From Oscillospiraceae bacterium (lineage in GTDB: Bacteria > Bacillota > Clostridia > Oscillospirales > Oscillospiraceae), in NCBI GenBank assembly GCA_902802215.1, contig CADCLH010000009.1, forward strand, positions 1 to 24,021: 24,021 nucleotides of DNA, written 5' to 3'. Numbering within the stretch: the stretch's first letter is position 1; each line of letters opens with the position of its first letter. Under the pieces are notes generated by a model, which worked only from the letters and a program-made list of their open reading frames with translations, did no database searches and had not been told where the DNA came from. Positions 1-8,505 of the stretch are shown here, piece after piece. The position numbers and the translations under genes were made by a program.

Positions 1-46
1 TATAATCATACATGATTTCAGCAAAAAAGCACGCGGTCCGGGGAGG
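1..46 (+). promoter_or_regulatory. Possible -10 box and ribosome binding site of the first MATE gene
   Basis: The window opens with a perfect TATAAT at 1-6, which could be the -10 box for the MATE gene starting at 56; any -35 box would lie outside the window. GGGAGG at 41-46 is a good ribosome binding site nine bases before the GTG start. Confidence 0.4.
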
Positions 47-55
47 CGATGCGCC

Positions 56-1426
56 GTGATCGAACATGAAAACAGGGAGCTGTTTGAACAGACGCCGGTC
101 CTGAAGGCGGTCGTGTCGCTGGAGGTGCCGACGGTCATCAGCCAGCTGATCACCGTCGTGTACAACATGGCGGACACCTTCTTCGTCGGGCAGGTCGGCG
201 ACCCGAATCAGGTCGCGGCGGCGTCCATCTGTCTGCCGCTGTTCATGCTGCTGACCGGCATGGCGAACCTGTTCGGCATCGGCGGGGCCAGTCTGGTCTC
301 CCGCTCGCTCGGCAAAGGGGACGCTGAGCACGCCAGAAGGGCCTCCGCGTTCAGCCTCTGGGCGGCGGGCTGCGCCGCTCTGGTCTACGGCCTGCTGGTC
401 TACGCCTGCCGGGGTGTTCTCTTTCCGCTGGTCGGCGCCAACGCGGCGACCTATCGCTATTGCTGTCAGTACGCCCTGTGGGTGATCACCGTCGGCGCGG
501 TGCCGACCGTGCTCAGCGCCGCCTTCGCCCATCTGGTGCGGGCCGAGGGCTATTCAAAGCAGGCCAGCTTCGGCGTGGCCATGGGCGGCGTCCTCAACAT
601 GATCCTCGACCCGATCTTTATCTCCCTCCTGCGCCTCGAGATCGCGGGCGCGGCGATCGCCACCCTGCTGTCGAATCTGGCCGCCGTCGCCTACTTCCTC
701 CTGCTGATCCGCAAAAAGCGCTCTGAGCTGGTCCTGTCCCTGCGTCCGCAGGACGTCACGCTGGGGCGCGGCGTCCCCGGCGAGGTGTTCCTCGTCGGCC
801 TGCCGAGCGCCATCATGAACATCTCCGGCGTGCTCTCGAACATCTGCATGAACCGTCTGATGGCCTCCTACAGCAACGAGGCCGTCGCCGGACTCGGGAT
901 CGCCAAGAAGGTGGACGTGCTCAACTACGCCGTCGCCACCGGCATGTCGCAGGGCGTGATCCCGCTGATCGGCTACAACTATTCCGCGAAGAACTACAAG
1001 CGCATGATGGCGGCGGTCCGGACCGCCTTCATCCTGAGCGTCACGGTCGCCGTTCTGGGGACGGCCTTCCTCCTGACCGGGGCCCGGTTCATCGTGCGGG
1101 CCTTCATCGACGATCCCCAGACCGTCTACTACGGCAGCCGCTTCCAGCGCATCATCTGCGTGACGGGTCCCTGCATCCCGGTCGCTATGGTCATCATCAC
1201 CATGTTCCAGTCCGTGGGCAGGAAGGTCACGCCGCTGATCCTGTCCATGCTGCGCAAAGGCGCGGTGGACATCCCGGCGATGTTTCTGCTCAACCGCCTG
1301 GTGGGCGTCATGGGCATCGCCTGGGCCACGCCGGTCGCCGACGTCGTTTCCATGACGGCGGCCCTGCTCTGCTTTGTCCCGTTCTGGCGGAAGCTGCGGC
1401 GGCGGATCGCCGAGACGCCGGGATGA
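56..1426 (+). CDS. MATE family multidrug/Na+ antiporter
   Basis: A 456-residue polytopic inner-membrane protein of the MATE (multidrug and toxic compound extrusion) family, normally about 450 residues with 12 helices, exporting organic cations or drugs in exchange for Na+ or H+. The N-terminal region, with VPTVISQLITVVYNMADTFF near residues 25-44 and FGIGGASLVSRSLGKGD near 73-89, is the characteristic MATE first half; a second half of the same fold follows from about residue 235. It starts at GTG 56, chosen for the GGGAGG nine bases upstream. A strong hairpin follows the stop. It converges with a second, clearly different MATE gene. The substrate cannot be read from sequence. The family call is secure. 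Confidence 0.93.
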   Translation: MIEHENRELFEQTPVLKAVVSLEVPTVISQLITVVYNMADTFFVGQVGDPNQVAAASICLPLFMLLTGMANLFGIGGASLVSRSLGKGDAEHARRASAFSLWAAGCAALVYGLLVYACRGVLFPLVGANAATYRYCCQYALWVITVGAVPTVLSAAFAHLVRAEGYSKQASFGVAMGGVLNMILDPIFISLLRLEIAGAAIATLLSNLAAVAYFLLLIRKKRSELVLSLRPQDVTLGRGVPGEVFLVGLPSAIMNISGVLSNICMNRLMASYSNEAVAGLGIAKKVDVLNYAVATGMSQGVIPLIGYNYSAKNYKRMMAAVRTAFILSVTVAVLGTAFLLTGARFIVRAFIDDPQTVYYGSRFQRIICVTGPCIPVAMVIITMFQSVGRKVTPLILSMLRKGAVDIPAMFLLNRLVGVMGIAWATPVADVVSMTAALLCFVPFWRKLRRRIAETPG

Positions 1427-1441
1427 CGAACATACGCGCAA

Positions 1442-1468
1442 AACCGGGCGGGAACGTTCCCGCCGGTT
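1442..1468. terminator. Bidirectional terminator between convergent MATE genes
   Basis: An almost perfect inverted repeat, AACCGG(g)CGGGAACG / CGTTCCCGCCGGTT, lies 15 bases after the stop of the first MATE gene and is followed on the plus strand by TCCTTATTGTTTTTT. It also lies just beyond the stop of the convergent MATE gene, so it may serve both strands, though the T tract favours plus-strand termination. Confidence 0.75.
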
Positions 1469-1487
1469 CCTTATTGTTTTTTCCGGA

Positions 1488-2891
1488 TCACGGCGCAGCC
1501 TCCGTCTTTGCCCGCTCACGCTCCGTCAGCTCGCGGTACATCCGGATCGCCAGCGGCAGGGCCAGGCTGAACGCGAAGAGGTCCGCCGTCGGCTGGGCGA
1601 GATACACGCCCCAGACGGGCGTAGAGAACAGCCGCGGCAGGATCAGCACCACCGGGATGAACATCAGGCCCTGACGCGCCACGGCGAGCACCGTCGCGCC
1701 GACCACACGGCCGATGTTCTGGTAAAGCATGTTGGTGATCGTGACCAGCGCCATGAGGGTAAACGTGCAGCACTGGCAGCGCATCGCGACCGCGCCGAAG
1801 GCGATGACCCGGGGATCGTCGCGAAACAGCGCCACAAGCCCGTCCGCGAAGGCAAAGCCGATGCAGCTCATCACAAACAGAAACGCAAAGCCGACCTTGA
1901 GGCAGAACACATAGGCCTCGCGCACCCGGTCGTACCTGCCCGCGCCGTAGTTGAAGCCGCACACGGGCTGGAAGGCCTGCCCGAAGCCGATGAGCGCGGA
2001 GAAGGCCAGCATCATGATCTTGCCGACGATGGAAAAGGCCGCGATGGCCGCGTCCGCGTCCGCAGAGGCGACGGAGGCCCCGGCCGCCGCGTTGAGGCAG
2101 AGCGCCGCCACGCTGGCGAGGCCCTGGCGGCAGAGCGAGGGGACGCCGCCGATGACGATGTTTTTCAGATAGTAGGGCGTGGGGCGGAAGTTGCGCACGC
2201 GGATGTTCAGGCTGTCGCTGCGCCGGGTGCCGATATAGAGGATCATGCAGCCCACGGCCTGGCTGAGACTCGTGGCGAGCGCGGCCCCGGCCACGCCCAT
2301 TTTCGCCCCGAAGATCAGGATCGGGTCGAGCGCGACGTTGAGCACCGCCCCGGAGACCAGACCGATCATGGAGAAAAAGGCGTTGCCCTGAAAGCGCATC
2401 TGGTTGTTGAGCACGCACGACAGGCACATGAAGGGCGCGCCGCAGAGGATGAACCGGAGATAGGCGGCGGCGTTGCGGACGGTCTGCTCCGAGACCAGAT
2501 CGGTCCGCGCGCCGATGAGCCGCAGCACCGTGCCCTGAAAGACGGTGCCGAGGACGAGGATCAGGCAGCCGAACAGCAGCGCGCAGACGCTCCCGGTCGC
2601 GGCCATGTACTCCGCGCGGTCGAGCTTCCGCGCACCCAGCGAGCGCGAGATATAGTTGCCCGAGCCCTGGCCGAAGAAGAAGCCGAAGGCCTGGATGATC
2701 GTCATGATCGGGAACACGAGCCCGACGCCCGCCGTGGCCTCCGTGCCGATCCGGCCGACGAAAAAGGTGTCGGCGATGTTGTACAGCGCCGTGACCAGCA
2801 TGGAGATGATGGTCGGCACCGCCAGTTTACAGATCAGGCGCTGCACCGGCGCGGTCGTCATCCGGATGAACTTGTCGCTGTTTTGCCGCAT
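1488..2891 (-). CDS. MATE family efflux transporter (second, divergent type)
   Basis: A 467-residue MATE transporter. Motifs near the N-terminus (AVPTIISMLVTALYNIADTFF, then FFFGQGSGNYISRSLGA) mark the family, but this paralogue differs from the neighbouring MATE protein throughout, so it is not a recent duplicate. The start is placed at ATG 2891, behind GGAGCAGGGG, rather than at the GTG at 2933. The predicted promoter (-35 at 2944-2949, -10 at 2921-2926) would start transcription near 2914, downstream of that GTG. The gene is divergent from the GH3 operon and convergent with the first MATE gene. The exported compound is unknown. Confidence 0.92.
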   Translation of the reverse strand: MRQNSDKFIRMTTAPVQRLICKLAVPTIISMLVTALYNIADTFFVGRIGTEATAGVGLVFPIMTIIQAFGFFFGQGSGNYISRSLGARKLDRAEYMAATGSVCALLFGCLILVLGTVFQGTVLRLIGARTDLVSEQTVRNAAAYLRFILCGAPFMCLSCVLNNQMRFQGNAFFSMIGLVSGAVLNVALDPILIFGAKMGVAGAALATSLSQAVGCMILYIGTRRSDSLNIRVRNFRPTPYYLKNIVIGGVPSLCRQGLASVAALCLNAAAGASVASADADAAIAAFSIVGKIMMLAFSALIGFGQAFQPVCGFNYGAGRYDRVREAYVFCLKVGFAFLFVMSCIGFAFADGLVALFRDDPRVIAFGAVAMRCQCCTFTLMALVTITNMLYQNIGRVVGATVLAVARQGLMFIPVVLILPRLFSTPVWGVYLAQPTADLFAFSLALPLAIRMYRELTERERAKTEAAP

Positions 2892-2920
2892 GCCCCTGCT
2901 CCATTCGTTCTGATGGGTAC

Positions 2921-2949
2921 AAATTACCACCAAACGGGGCGCGCGTCAA
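2921..2949 (-). promoter_or_regulatory. Promoter of the second MATE gene
   Basis: On the minus strand TTGACG (2949-2944) and TAATTT (2926-2921) are 17 bases apart, a good sigma-A-type match. The implied transcript start lies about 20 bases before the ATG at 2891 and excludes the upstream GTG as a start codon. Confidence 0.55.
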
Positions 2950-2968
2950 CCGAAACCTGCCCTTTGCC

Positions 2969-2998
2969 TTGACACCGGCTCCCCTTTCGCCGTATAAT
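2969..2998 (+). promoter_or_regulatory. Near-consensus sigma-A promoter of the GH3 operon
   Basis: TTGACA (2969-2974) and TATAAT (2993-2998) both match consensus perfectly with an 18-base spacer. Transcription would start near 3005, giving a leader of about 86 bases that contains a hairpin. It is divergent from the MATE promoter, with the two -35 boxes about 20 bases apart. Confidence 0.85.
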
Positions 2999-3007
2999 AC
3001 TGCTACC

Positions 3008-3057
3008 GAGACGTCGGCTTTTCCAGGGTACAGCCCGGGGCGGCGTCTCCTTTTCTT
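3008..3057 (+). promoter_or_regulatory. Leader hairpin upstream of the GH3 gene, attenuator-like
   Basis: GAGACGTCG (3008-3016) can pair with CGGCGTCTC (3041-3049) with one G-T pair, closing a loop of about 24 bases, followed directly by CTTTTCTT. The hairpin begins within a few bases of the predicted transcript start. A stem followed by a U-rich tract in a leader resembles an intrinsic terminator or attenuator, but no competing antiterminator pairing was identified. Confidence 0.4.
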
Positions 3058-3090
3058 CACAACACACGAATGCAGTCAGGAGGAGTCCCC

Positions 3091-5331
3091 ATGAACGCGG
3101 AAGACATTCTGAGCAAAATGACGCTGGAGGAGAAGGCGGCCTTCTGCTCCGGTCTGGATTTCTGGCATACCAAGGCCGTGGAGCGCCTCGGCGTCCCGTC
3201 CGTCATGATGTGCGACGGCCCCCACGGTCTGCGCAAGCAGGATCAGCGCGGGGATCATCTGGGCGTCAATGACAGCATACAGACCGTCTGCTACCCCACG
3301 GCGGCCGCTCTGGCCTCCTCCTTCGACCGGGACGTGATGCGCCGTCTGGGCGAGGCGCTCGGGCAGGAGTGTCAGGCGGAGGACGTCGCCATGCTGCTCG
3401 GTCCGGGGCTCAACATCAAGCGCAGCCCCCTGTGCGGGCGCAACTTTGAATACTTCTCCGAGGACCCGACGCTCGCGGGCGAAATGGCCGCGGCCTATGT
3501 GCAGGCGTTGCAGTCCAAGGGCGTCGCGGCCTGCTGCAAGCACTTTGCCTGCAACAATCAGGAGACGCGCCGCATGTCCGGCAGCTCCGAGCTGGACGAG
3601 CGCACCCTGCGCGAGATCTATCTGCCCGCCTTTGAGACGGCGGTCAAGAAGGGCGGCGCGCAGGCCGTCATGTGCGCCTACAACGCCGTCAACGGCGTCT
3701 ACTGCGCCGAAAACCGCATGCTGCTGACCGACATCCTGCGCGGCGACTGGGGCTTCAACGGCTTCGTCGTCACCGACTGGGGCGCGGTCAAGGACCCCGC
3801 GAAGGGCGTCGCGGCGGGTCTCGATCTCGAGATGCCGGGCGGCGCGCACGCCACCGGCGAGGAGATCGCCGCCGCCGTGCGCGCGGGCACGCTCGCGGAG
3901 GAGGATCTGGACCGCGCGGTGCTGCGGCTGCTGCGCTTCGTCCTGGGCTCTGTGGAAAACCGCGACCCCGGCGCGCAGATCGACCGGGACGCCTGCCGGC
4001 TGCTCTCCCGCCAGCTCGCGGAGGAGTGCGCCGTGCTGCTCAAAAACGAGGGCGTGCTCCCGCTGCAGGAAGGACAGGACGTCGCCTTCATCGGCGAGTT
4101 CGCCGACAGGCCGCGCTATCAGGGCGCGGGCTCCAGCCACATCAACGTTCCCCACGCCGTCAGCGCGCTCGAGGCGGTCGGCGGGGACGTCGTCTACGCG
4201 CGGGGCTTCGACGCGCACAGCGAGACCACGGACGAGGCGCTGCTGGCCAAGGCCGTGGAGGCCGCGCGGGGGGCGGAGGCCGCGGTCGTCTTCGCCGGTC
4301 TGCCCGACGCCTTTGAGACCGAGGGCGCCGACCGCGAGCATATGCGTCTGCCCGCCAACCAGAACGCGCTGATCGAGGCGGTCGCCGCGGTTAATCCCCA
4401 CACGGTGGTCGTCCTCCACGGCGGCGCGCCGATGGAGCTGCCCTGGCTCGACAAGGTCCCGGCCGTGCTGTGTATGTACCTCGCGGGCGAGCAGGCGGGA
4501 GCCGCCGCGGTCGATCTGCTCTTCGGCCGCTGCGAGCCCTGCGGACATCTGCCCGAGACCTGGCCGCTCCGGCTCCAGGACAACCCCTCGTATCTGAACT
4601 TCCCCGGCGAGGACGGCGTCGTCACTTACGCGGAGGGCGTCTTCGTCGGCTACCGCTACTACGACAAAAAGGAGATGGCCGTCGCCTTCCCCTTCGGCCA
4701 CGGCCTGAGCTATACGGGCTTCTCCTACTCCGAGCTGCGCGTCGACAGGGACCGCTTGACCGACCGCGACACGCTCACGGTCAGCGTCGATGTGAGCAAC
4801 ATCGGCCCGCGCCCCGGCAAGGCCTGCGTGCAGCTCTATGTGCGCGACGTGGAGAGCTCCGTCCGCCGCCCGGTCAGAGAGCTGCGGGACTTTGCCCGGC
4901 TCACGCTCATGCCGGGGGAAACGAAGACCGTCGCCTTCACGCTGGGCAAGCGCGCTTTCGCGTATTACGAGCCGAAGCTCCGCGATTTCTTCGTCGAGAG
5001 CGGCGAATTCGTGCTTGAGCTCGGCGAGAGCAGCCGCGACCTGCGCGTGCGGAAGTCCGTCTACGTCGAGGGAACGGCCGCGCTGCCCCTGCACATCACG
5101 GACGTCTCCCCCATCGCCGATCTGATGCGCCATCCCATGGGCGCGGTGATCGTGCAGCAGTTCATGGACCGTCCGGACAGCCCGCTCAACGACAGCGCGG
5201 AAAATCTCGGCGAGGGCAGCGACAGGATGATGGAAAACATGATCCGGGAGCTGCCGCTCGGGGCGCTTTTGAGCTTTGACTACGTGACGCGCGAGGAGCT
5301 GCGCAGGCTGCTGGACGCGGTCCGGGAATAA
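3091..5331 (+). CDS. Glycoside hydrolase family 3 beta-glucosidase
   Basis: A 746-residue enzyme that hydrolyses terminal beta-linked sugars from oligosaccharides or glycosides by a retaining mechanism. The N-terminal TIM barrel carries DGPHGLR (42-48), GRNFEYFSEDP (117-127) and KHFACNNQE (150-158). The nucleophile is predicted as Asp229 in VVTDWGA. The second domain has ETEGADR near 409-415, whose Glu is the expected acid/base region. A fibronectin-III-like domain occupies roughly 590-660, followed by about 75 residues of extension. No signal peptide is seen, so it should act in the cytoplasm on imported sugars. ATG 3091 is chosen over ATG 3070 because AGGAGG lies seven bases before it. The next gene begins 16 bases after the stop. 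Confidence 0.95.
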   Translation: MNAEDILSKMTLEEKAAFCSGLDFWHTKAVERLGVPSVMMCDGPHGLRKQDQRGDHLGVNDSIQTVCYPTAAALASSFDRDVMRRLGEALGQECQAEDVAMLLGPGLNIKRSPLCGRNFEYFSEDPTLAGEMAAAYVQALQSKGVAACCKHFACNNQETRRMSGSSELDERTLREIYLPAFETAVKKGGAQAVMCAYNAVNGVYCAENRMLLTDILRGDWGFNGFVVTDWGAVKDPAKGVAAGLDLEMPGGAHATGEEIAAAVRAGTLAEEDLDRAVLRLLRFVLGSVENRDPGAQIDRDACRLLSRQLAEECAVLLKNEGVLPLQEGQDVAFIGEFADRPRYQGAGSSHINVPHAVSALEAVGGDVVYARGFDAHSETTDEALLAKAVEAARGAEAAVVFAGLPDAFETEGADREHMRLPANQNALIEAVAAVNPHTVVVLHGGAPMELPWLDKVPAVLCMYLAGEQAGAAAVDLLFGRCEPCGHLPETWPLRLQDNPSYLNFPGEDGVVTYAEGVFVGYRYYDKKEMAVAFPFGHGLSYTGFSYSELRVDRDRLTDRDTLTVSVDVSNIGPRPGKACVQLYVRDVESSVRRPVRELRDFARLTLMPGETKTVAFTLGKRAFAYYEPKLRDFFVESGEFVLELGESSRDLRVRKSVYVEGTAALPLHITDVSPIADLMRHPMGAVIVQQFMDRPDSPLNDSAENLGEGSDRMMENMIRELPLGALLSFDYVTREELRRLLDAVRE

Positions 5332-5346
5332 AAGGGGTGCGCTTTG

Positions 5347-6333
5347 ATGCTTGATATTTACGGGACGCTCGGTCCCCGCTGCTCCGACCGCGCCACGCTC
5401 GCGGCGATGTTCGCCGCCGGGATGAGCGGGGTCCGGCTCAATCTCTCGCACGTCACGCTCCGCCGCGCGGAGGATCAGATCGCGAGCCTCCACGCCGCCG
5501 CGGCCGACGCGGGGAAGACCGCCCAGCTGCTGATCGACATGCAGGGCCCCGAGCTGCGCGTCGGCGCGCTGGAGGAGCCGCTGACGCTCGGGGACGGCGC
5601 GTCTGTCACCCTCGGCGCGGGCGGCGTGCCCGTCCCGGCGCTGATCTTCCCCGCCCTCGTCCCCGGACAGGAGCTGCTGCTGGACGACGGGAAGCTCCTG
5701 TTGGAGATCGTCTCCGCCGGAGAGGACCGGGCCTCGGCCCGGGTCCTGCGCGGCGGCGTTCTGCACAGCCGCAAGAGCATTGCCCTGCCGGGTCTTACGC
5801 TCCGTCCGCCCACCATGACCGACACCGATCTGGCAAACATCCGCCTCGCCAAAGCCTGCGGCGTCACCGCCGTCATGCAGCCCTTCGTGCGCGACAGGGC
5901 GGATCTCGAGGCCGTGCGCGCCGCGCTGGACGAAGCGGGCGCGCCGGATATCCGCCTCTTTGCCAAGATCGAAAACCTCGAGGGCGTGCGCAATCTGCCG
6001 GAGCTTCTGAGCGCCTGCGACGAGATCGTGATCGCCCGCGGCGACCTCGGCAACGCCATGCCGCTGTGGAAGCTGCCGCGCGTGCAGAAGGAGATCGCGG
6101 CGGCCTGCCGCGAAGCGAAACGGCCCTTCATGGTGGTCACGCAGATGCTCGCCAGCATGGAGCACAGCGCGGTCCCAACCCGCGCGGAGGTCAGCGACGT
6201 CTTCAACGCCGTGCTCGACGGCGCATCCTCCGTGATGGTGACCGGGGAGACCGCCGTCGGCGACTATCCGGTCGAGGTCATCCGCACGATGGCAAACACC
6301 GTCTCCGAGGCGCTGGCCTACATGGGACGCTGA
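5347..6333 (+). CDS. Short pyruvate-kinase-like protein without the C-terminal domain
   Basis: A 328-residue protein of the pyruvate kinase fold. Core signatures are present: GVRLNLSH (28-35) for K+/nucleotide binding, MQGPELR (65-71) for the DTKGPEIR motif, LLLDDG near 110-115 in the B domain, AKIEN (206-210) with catalytic Lys207, IARGDLG (229-235) and VTQMLASM (264-271). Ordinary pyruvate kinases are about 470 residues or longer; this one stops after the barrel and lacks the whole C-terminal allosteric domain. The metal-site Thr of DTKGPEIR is Met here. It may be an unregulated pyruvate kinase or act on a related substrate. TTG 5344 is an alternative start; ATG 5347 is preferred, nine bases after AAGGGG. 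Probably co-transcribed with the GH3 gene. Confidence 0.85.
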   Translation: MLDIYGTLGPRCSDRATLAAMFAAGMSGVRLNLSHVTLRRAEDQIASLHAAAADAGKTAQLLIDMQGPELRVGALEEPLTLGDGASVTLGAGGVPVPALIFPALVPGQELLLDDGKLLLEIVSAGEDRASARVLRGGVLHSRKSIALPGLTLRPPTMTDTDLANIRLAKACGVTAVMQPFVRDRADLEAVRAALDEAGAPDIRLFAKIENLEGVRNLPELLSACDEIVIARGDLGNAMPLWKLPRVQKEIAAACREAKRPFMVVTQMLASMEHSAVPTRAEVSDVFNAVLDGASSVMVTGETAVGDYPVEVIRTMANTVSEALAYMGR

Positions 6334-6340
6334 GAACGAA

Positions 6341-6370
6341 CGCCGCCGGCTGAAAAGCCGGCGGTGTGTT
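6341..6370 (+). terminator. Terminator of the GH3/pyruvate-kinase operon
   Basis: CCGCCGGCT and AGCCGGCGG pair around a GAAA-type loop (stem arms about 6343-6351 and 6356-6364), followed by TGTGTTTC. It lies eight bases after the pyruvate-kinase-like stop and just beyond the convergent DUF218 gene. The T tract is short, so termination may be moderate. Confidence 0.7.
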
Positions 6371-7351
6371 TCAATATTTGGGGTCCGCGACGCTCCAGAG
6401 GTAAGTCTTCTGCATCATGGGTGAGTCCGGCTGTACACCCCTGCTGTCCCAACCCGCCCAGCCGGCCACCTTGAAGGGCTTTGTCCCCTCCTCATAGGCG
6501 TACAGGATAGCCCGTTCCTCAAACAGCAGGCAGCCGAGCGGCAGATGATAGTCGCTGGACACGATCAGAAGCTGTCGGACCTGCGGCGCCCGCTCGCGCA
6601 GGAGCGCACAGGTATATATGGCGTTGTGCGCCGTCGTTACGGAGGCATCCTCCCGGAAAATGCGCTCGGGGGCAACGCCGTGTTCGATGAACCACGCAGC
6701 CATCGCGGAAGCCTCGGTCGCGCTCCGGTTGCCGAAGGCGGTGCCGCCGCCCGTCACCGCGAGCAGCGCCCGCGGGTAGCGCGAAAGGCAGGCCAGCGCC
6801 GTCTCGCAGCGCCCTCTCAGTTCCTCCGCCATGCTGCCGTCGGGCTCGAGCTGGAAGCCCAGCACCACGACGCAGAGGCTGTCGTCCTCCGCCAGTCCCT
6901 CCGGGATCACGCCGGGCTGTACCGTGAGGTTGGAGTTTACATAACGCCAATACTCCAGGATCTCACGCCACTGCTCCTCCATAGCGACGTCCTCGGCCTT
7001 GAGCTCCTCGAGCAGCTTCAGCTGCTCCGCGATCCCCGCGTCCTGCTTGGCCGCGTAGGTGTAGACCAGATCGCTGACGAGCCGATAGGTTTTTTCGCTG
7101 TAGCCCCGTACCGGCGGATAGCTGCGCGTTGGCTCCGCCTGCGGCGTCGGAGTCGGCTGCGGCGTCTCGGGCGCGGCCGTCGGACCCGCCGTGGGCGCGG
7201 GTGTGGGCGCGGTCGTCGCTATGGGCTCCGCCGTCGCGTACGGGGCTGCTTGCCTGTCCGGCCTTATCAGCAGTCCGCGCGCCGCCACCGTCGCGCCGAG
7301 CAGCACCAGCAGTGCCAGCAGCAGAGAGAGTCCCCTGCGTTTCCTTCTCAT
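6371..7351 (-). CDS. DUF218 (SanA/YdcF/ElyC-like) membrane-anchored protein
   Basis: A 326-residue protein with a basic N-terminus and one transmembrane segment (about 8-29), then a Pro/Thr/Ala-rich linker (about 36-80), a helical region and a C-terminal DUF218 domain. The DUF218 signatures are LCVVVLGFQL, VTGGGTAFGNRSATEASAMA and FREDASVTTAHNA, followed by LLIVSSDYHLP. Members such as SanA and ElyC are linked to envelope or peptidoglycan-precursor functions, though the reaction is poorly defined. The domain is expected outside the membrane. ATG 7351 is preferred to ATG 7357, since the G-rich ribosome binding site directly abuts the latter. It has its own promoter. Confidence 0.85.
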   Translation of the reverse strand: MRRKRRGLSLLLALLVLLGATVAARGLLIRPDRQAAPYATAEPIATTAPTPAPTAGPTAAPETPQPTPTPQAEPTRSYPPVRGYSEKTYRLVSDLVYTYAAKQDAGIAEQLKLLEELKAEDVAMEEQWREILEYWRYVNSNLTVQPGVIPEGLAEDDSLCVVVLGFQLEPDGSMAEELRGRCETALACLSRYPRALLAVTGGGTAFGNRSATEASAMAAWFIEHGVAPERIFREDASVTTAHNAIYTCALLRERAPQVRQLLIVSSDYHLPLGCLLFEERAILYAYEEGTKPFKVAGWAGWDSRGVQPDSPMMQKTYLWSVADPKY

Positions 7352-7369
7352 ATCCATCCCCCCGCGGAC

Positions 7370-7398
7370 AGTCTAGCATATCCGACGCTGAGCCGCAA
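7370..7398 (-). promoter_or_regulatory. Promoter of the DUF218 gene
   Basis: TTGCGG (7398-7393) and TAGACT (7375-7370) on the minus strand are separated by 17 bases. The transcript would start about 12 bases before ATG 7351, leaving just the GGGGGG ribosome binding site. Confidence 0.5.
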
Positions 7399-7405
7399 GC
7401 GGAAA

Positions 7406-7428
7406 GGGAGAGCCGACGCGGCTCTCCC
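7406..7428 (-). terminator. Terminator of the sigma/anti-sigma operon
   Basis: A perfect 10-bp stem, GGGAGAGCCG / CGGCTCTCCC, with a three-base loop lies ten bases after the anti-sigma stop. Only three T residues follow on the minus strand, so it is strong in stem but weak in U tract. Confidence 0.65.
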
Positions 7429-7437
7429 CTGTCTTAT

Positions 7438-8505
7438 TTACGGCGCTTCCCAGAGCACCAGATCGTGCAGGACGATACGCTGCACATCGCCGATGTCGAT
7501 CGCGCCGCCCCAGCCGCAGTACTGCCTGACCACGCCGTTTTCATAGGGGGTCGTCAGCGCCCCGCCGGTGGAGAAGGTCGAGCCGTCGGAGAAGACGAGC
7601 TGCGCGTCCTGACAGACCTTGTCCTCCAGCAGCAGCCAGTCGCGACCGGCCTGCTGATCTCCCCCGGGCGAATGCAGGAGCGCGTCGCCCTCGTAATGGA
7701 CCTTCCACACGGCGCTGAACGGCGTCAGCTCGAGTCCCACGATCTCGATCTCCTTATCAAATTCTTCGTCGTGGTAGACGGCGCGGCCGAAGTCGAAGCT
7801 GCGGCTCTGCTCGTCGGTGAGGGCGAAGTCTATCGTCCCGAGGCAGCGCGTTCCGGCGTCGGTGCTCAGATTCAGCTGCAGCGGCACCGTGTCCGTGCCG
7901 AGCGCCTCCATCGCCTTTTTGAAGCTGTCCACCGTCAGCCAGCATTCCAGCGTTGCGGTCTGCGTCTCGGCGTCGTAGGCGTATTGCAGCAGCGCCTCGC
8001 GTATGGCCTCTTTGCCCGATAGGTTCAGATCAACGGGCAGGCTGGGTCCGGCAAAGCCGCCGAGCTCATAGCCCTCGATGCTCCAGGAGAAGCGGGAAGC
8101 GCCGTCCGCGAAGCCCGCAAGCTCCTCCTCCGTCACCGGGGAGACGTTGACATATACGCGCTCCTCGGTCCCGTCGTTGACGGCGGACAGCAGGACCGCG
8201 CCCTGCGGCTCCTGCGTCTCGGGAAGCGTGTACTCCACATAGCTCCCGGCATTGTTCTCGTCGACCTTCAAATCCTGGCGCAGCTCCTGCTGGCGGGCCA
8301 GATGGATGCTGCCGACGGCGTAGGCCGCGAGGCCGAGCGAGAGGATCAGCGCCGCCGCGAGGGCGAGGCTGACCATGCGTTTTGTTTTCATCCGTACGAT
8401 CCTTTCCGAAGGGCCGGACGCCGCTTCGGGATCGTGCGAATATGCTTCCGCGATAAAGCGGCCGTCGATGCCGCCGATCGCGTCCGACAGATCGTCCCGG
8501 TTCAT
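7438..8505 (-). CDS. Membrane anti-sigma-type partner protein
   Basis: A 355-residue protein with a cytoplasmic N-terminus of about 42 residues, one transmembrane helix (about 44-66) and a large extracytoplasmic domain rich in beta-strand-like sequence. The N-terminal stretch DLSDAIGGIDGRFIAEA resembles the short helix that starts many clostridial proteins encoded next to small sigma factors. The start overlaps the sigma-factor stop (ATGA, 8502-8505), showing translational coupling. By position and topology it is inferred to bind and hold its sigma factor, with the outer domain sensing an envelope signal. No protease or ligand motif was recognised, so the signal is unknown. The outer domain may belong to the DUF4179 group, but that was not verified. 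Confidence 0.75.
   Translation of the reverse strand: MNRDDLSDAIGGIDGRFIAEAYSHDPEAASGPSERIVRMKTKRMVSLALAAALILSLGLAAYAVGSIHLARQQELRQDLKVDENNAGSYVEYTLPETQEPQGAVLLSAVNDGTEERVYVNVSPVTEEELAGFADGASRFSWSIEGYELGGFAGPSLPVDLNLSGKEAIREALLQYAYDAETQTATLECWLTVDSFKKAMEALGTDTVPLQLNLSTDAGTRCLGTIDFALTDEQSRSFDFGRAVYHDEEFDKEIEIVGLELTPFSAVWKVHYEGDALLHSPGGDQQAGRDWLLLEDKVCQDAQLVFSDGSTFSTGGALTTPYENGVVRQYCGWGGAIDIGDVQRIVLHDLVLWEAP

Noticed and set aside
3076..6165. A 1,029-codon open frame antisense to the GH3 and pyruvate-kinase-like genes, with other long antisense frames at 1374-2972, 10095-11603, 11608-12867 and 15001-16695
   Set aside because: GC-rich coding sequence suppresses stops on the opposite strand. The products are low-complexity, rich in Arg, Gly, Ala, His and Asp, and cover genes with clear family motifs.
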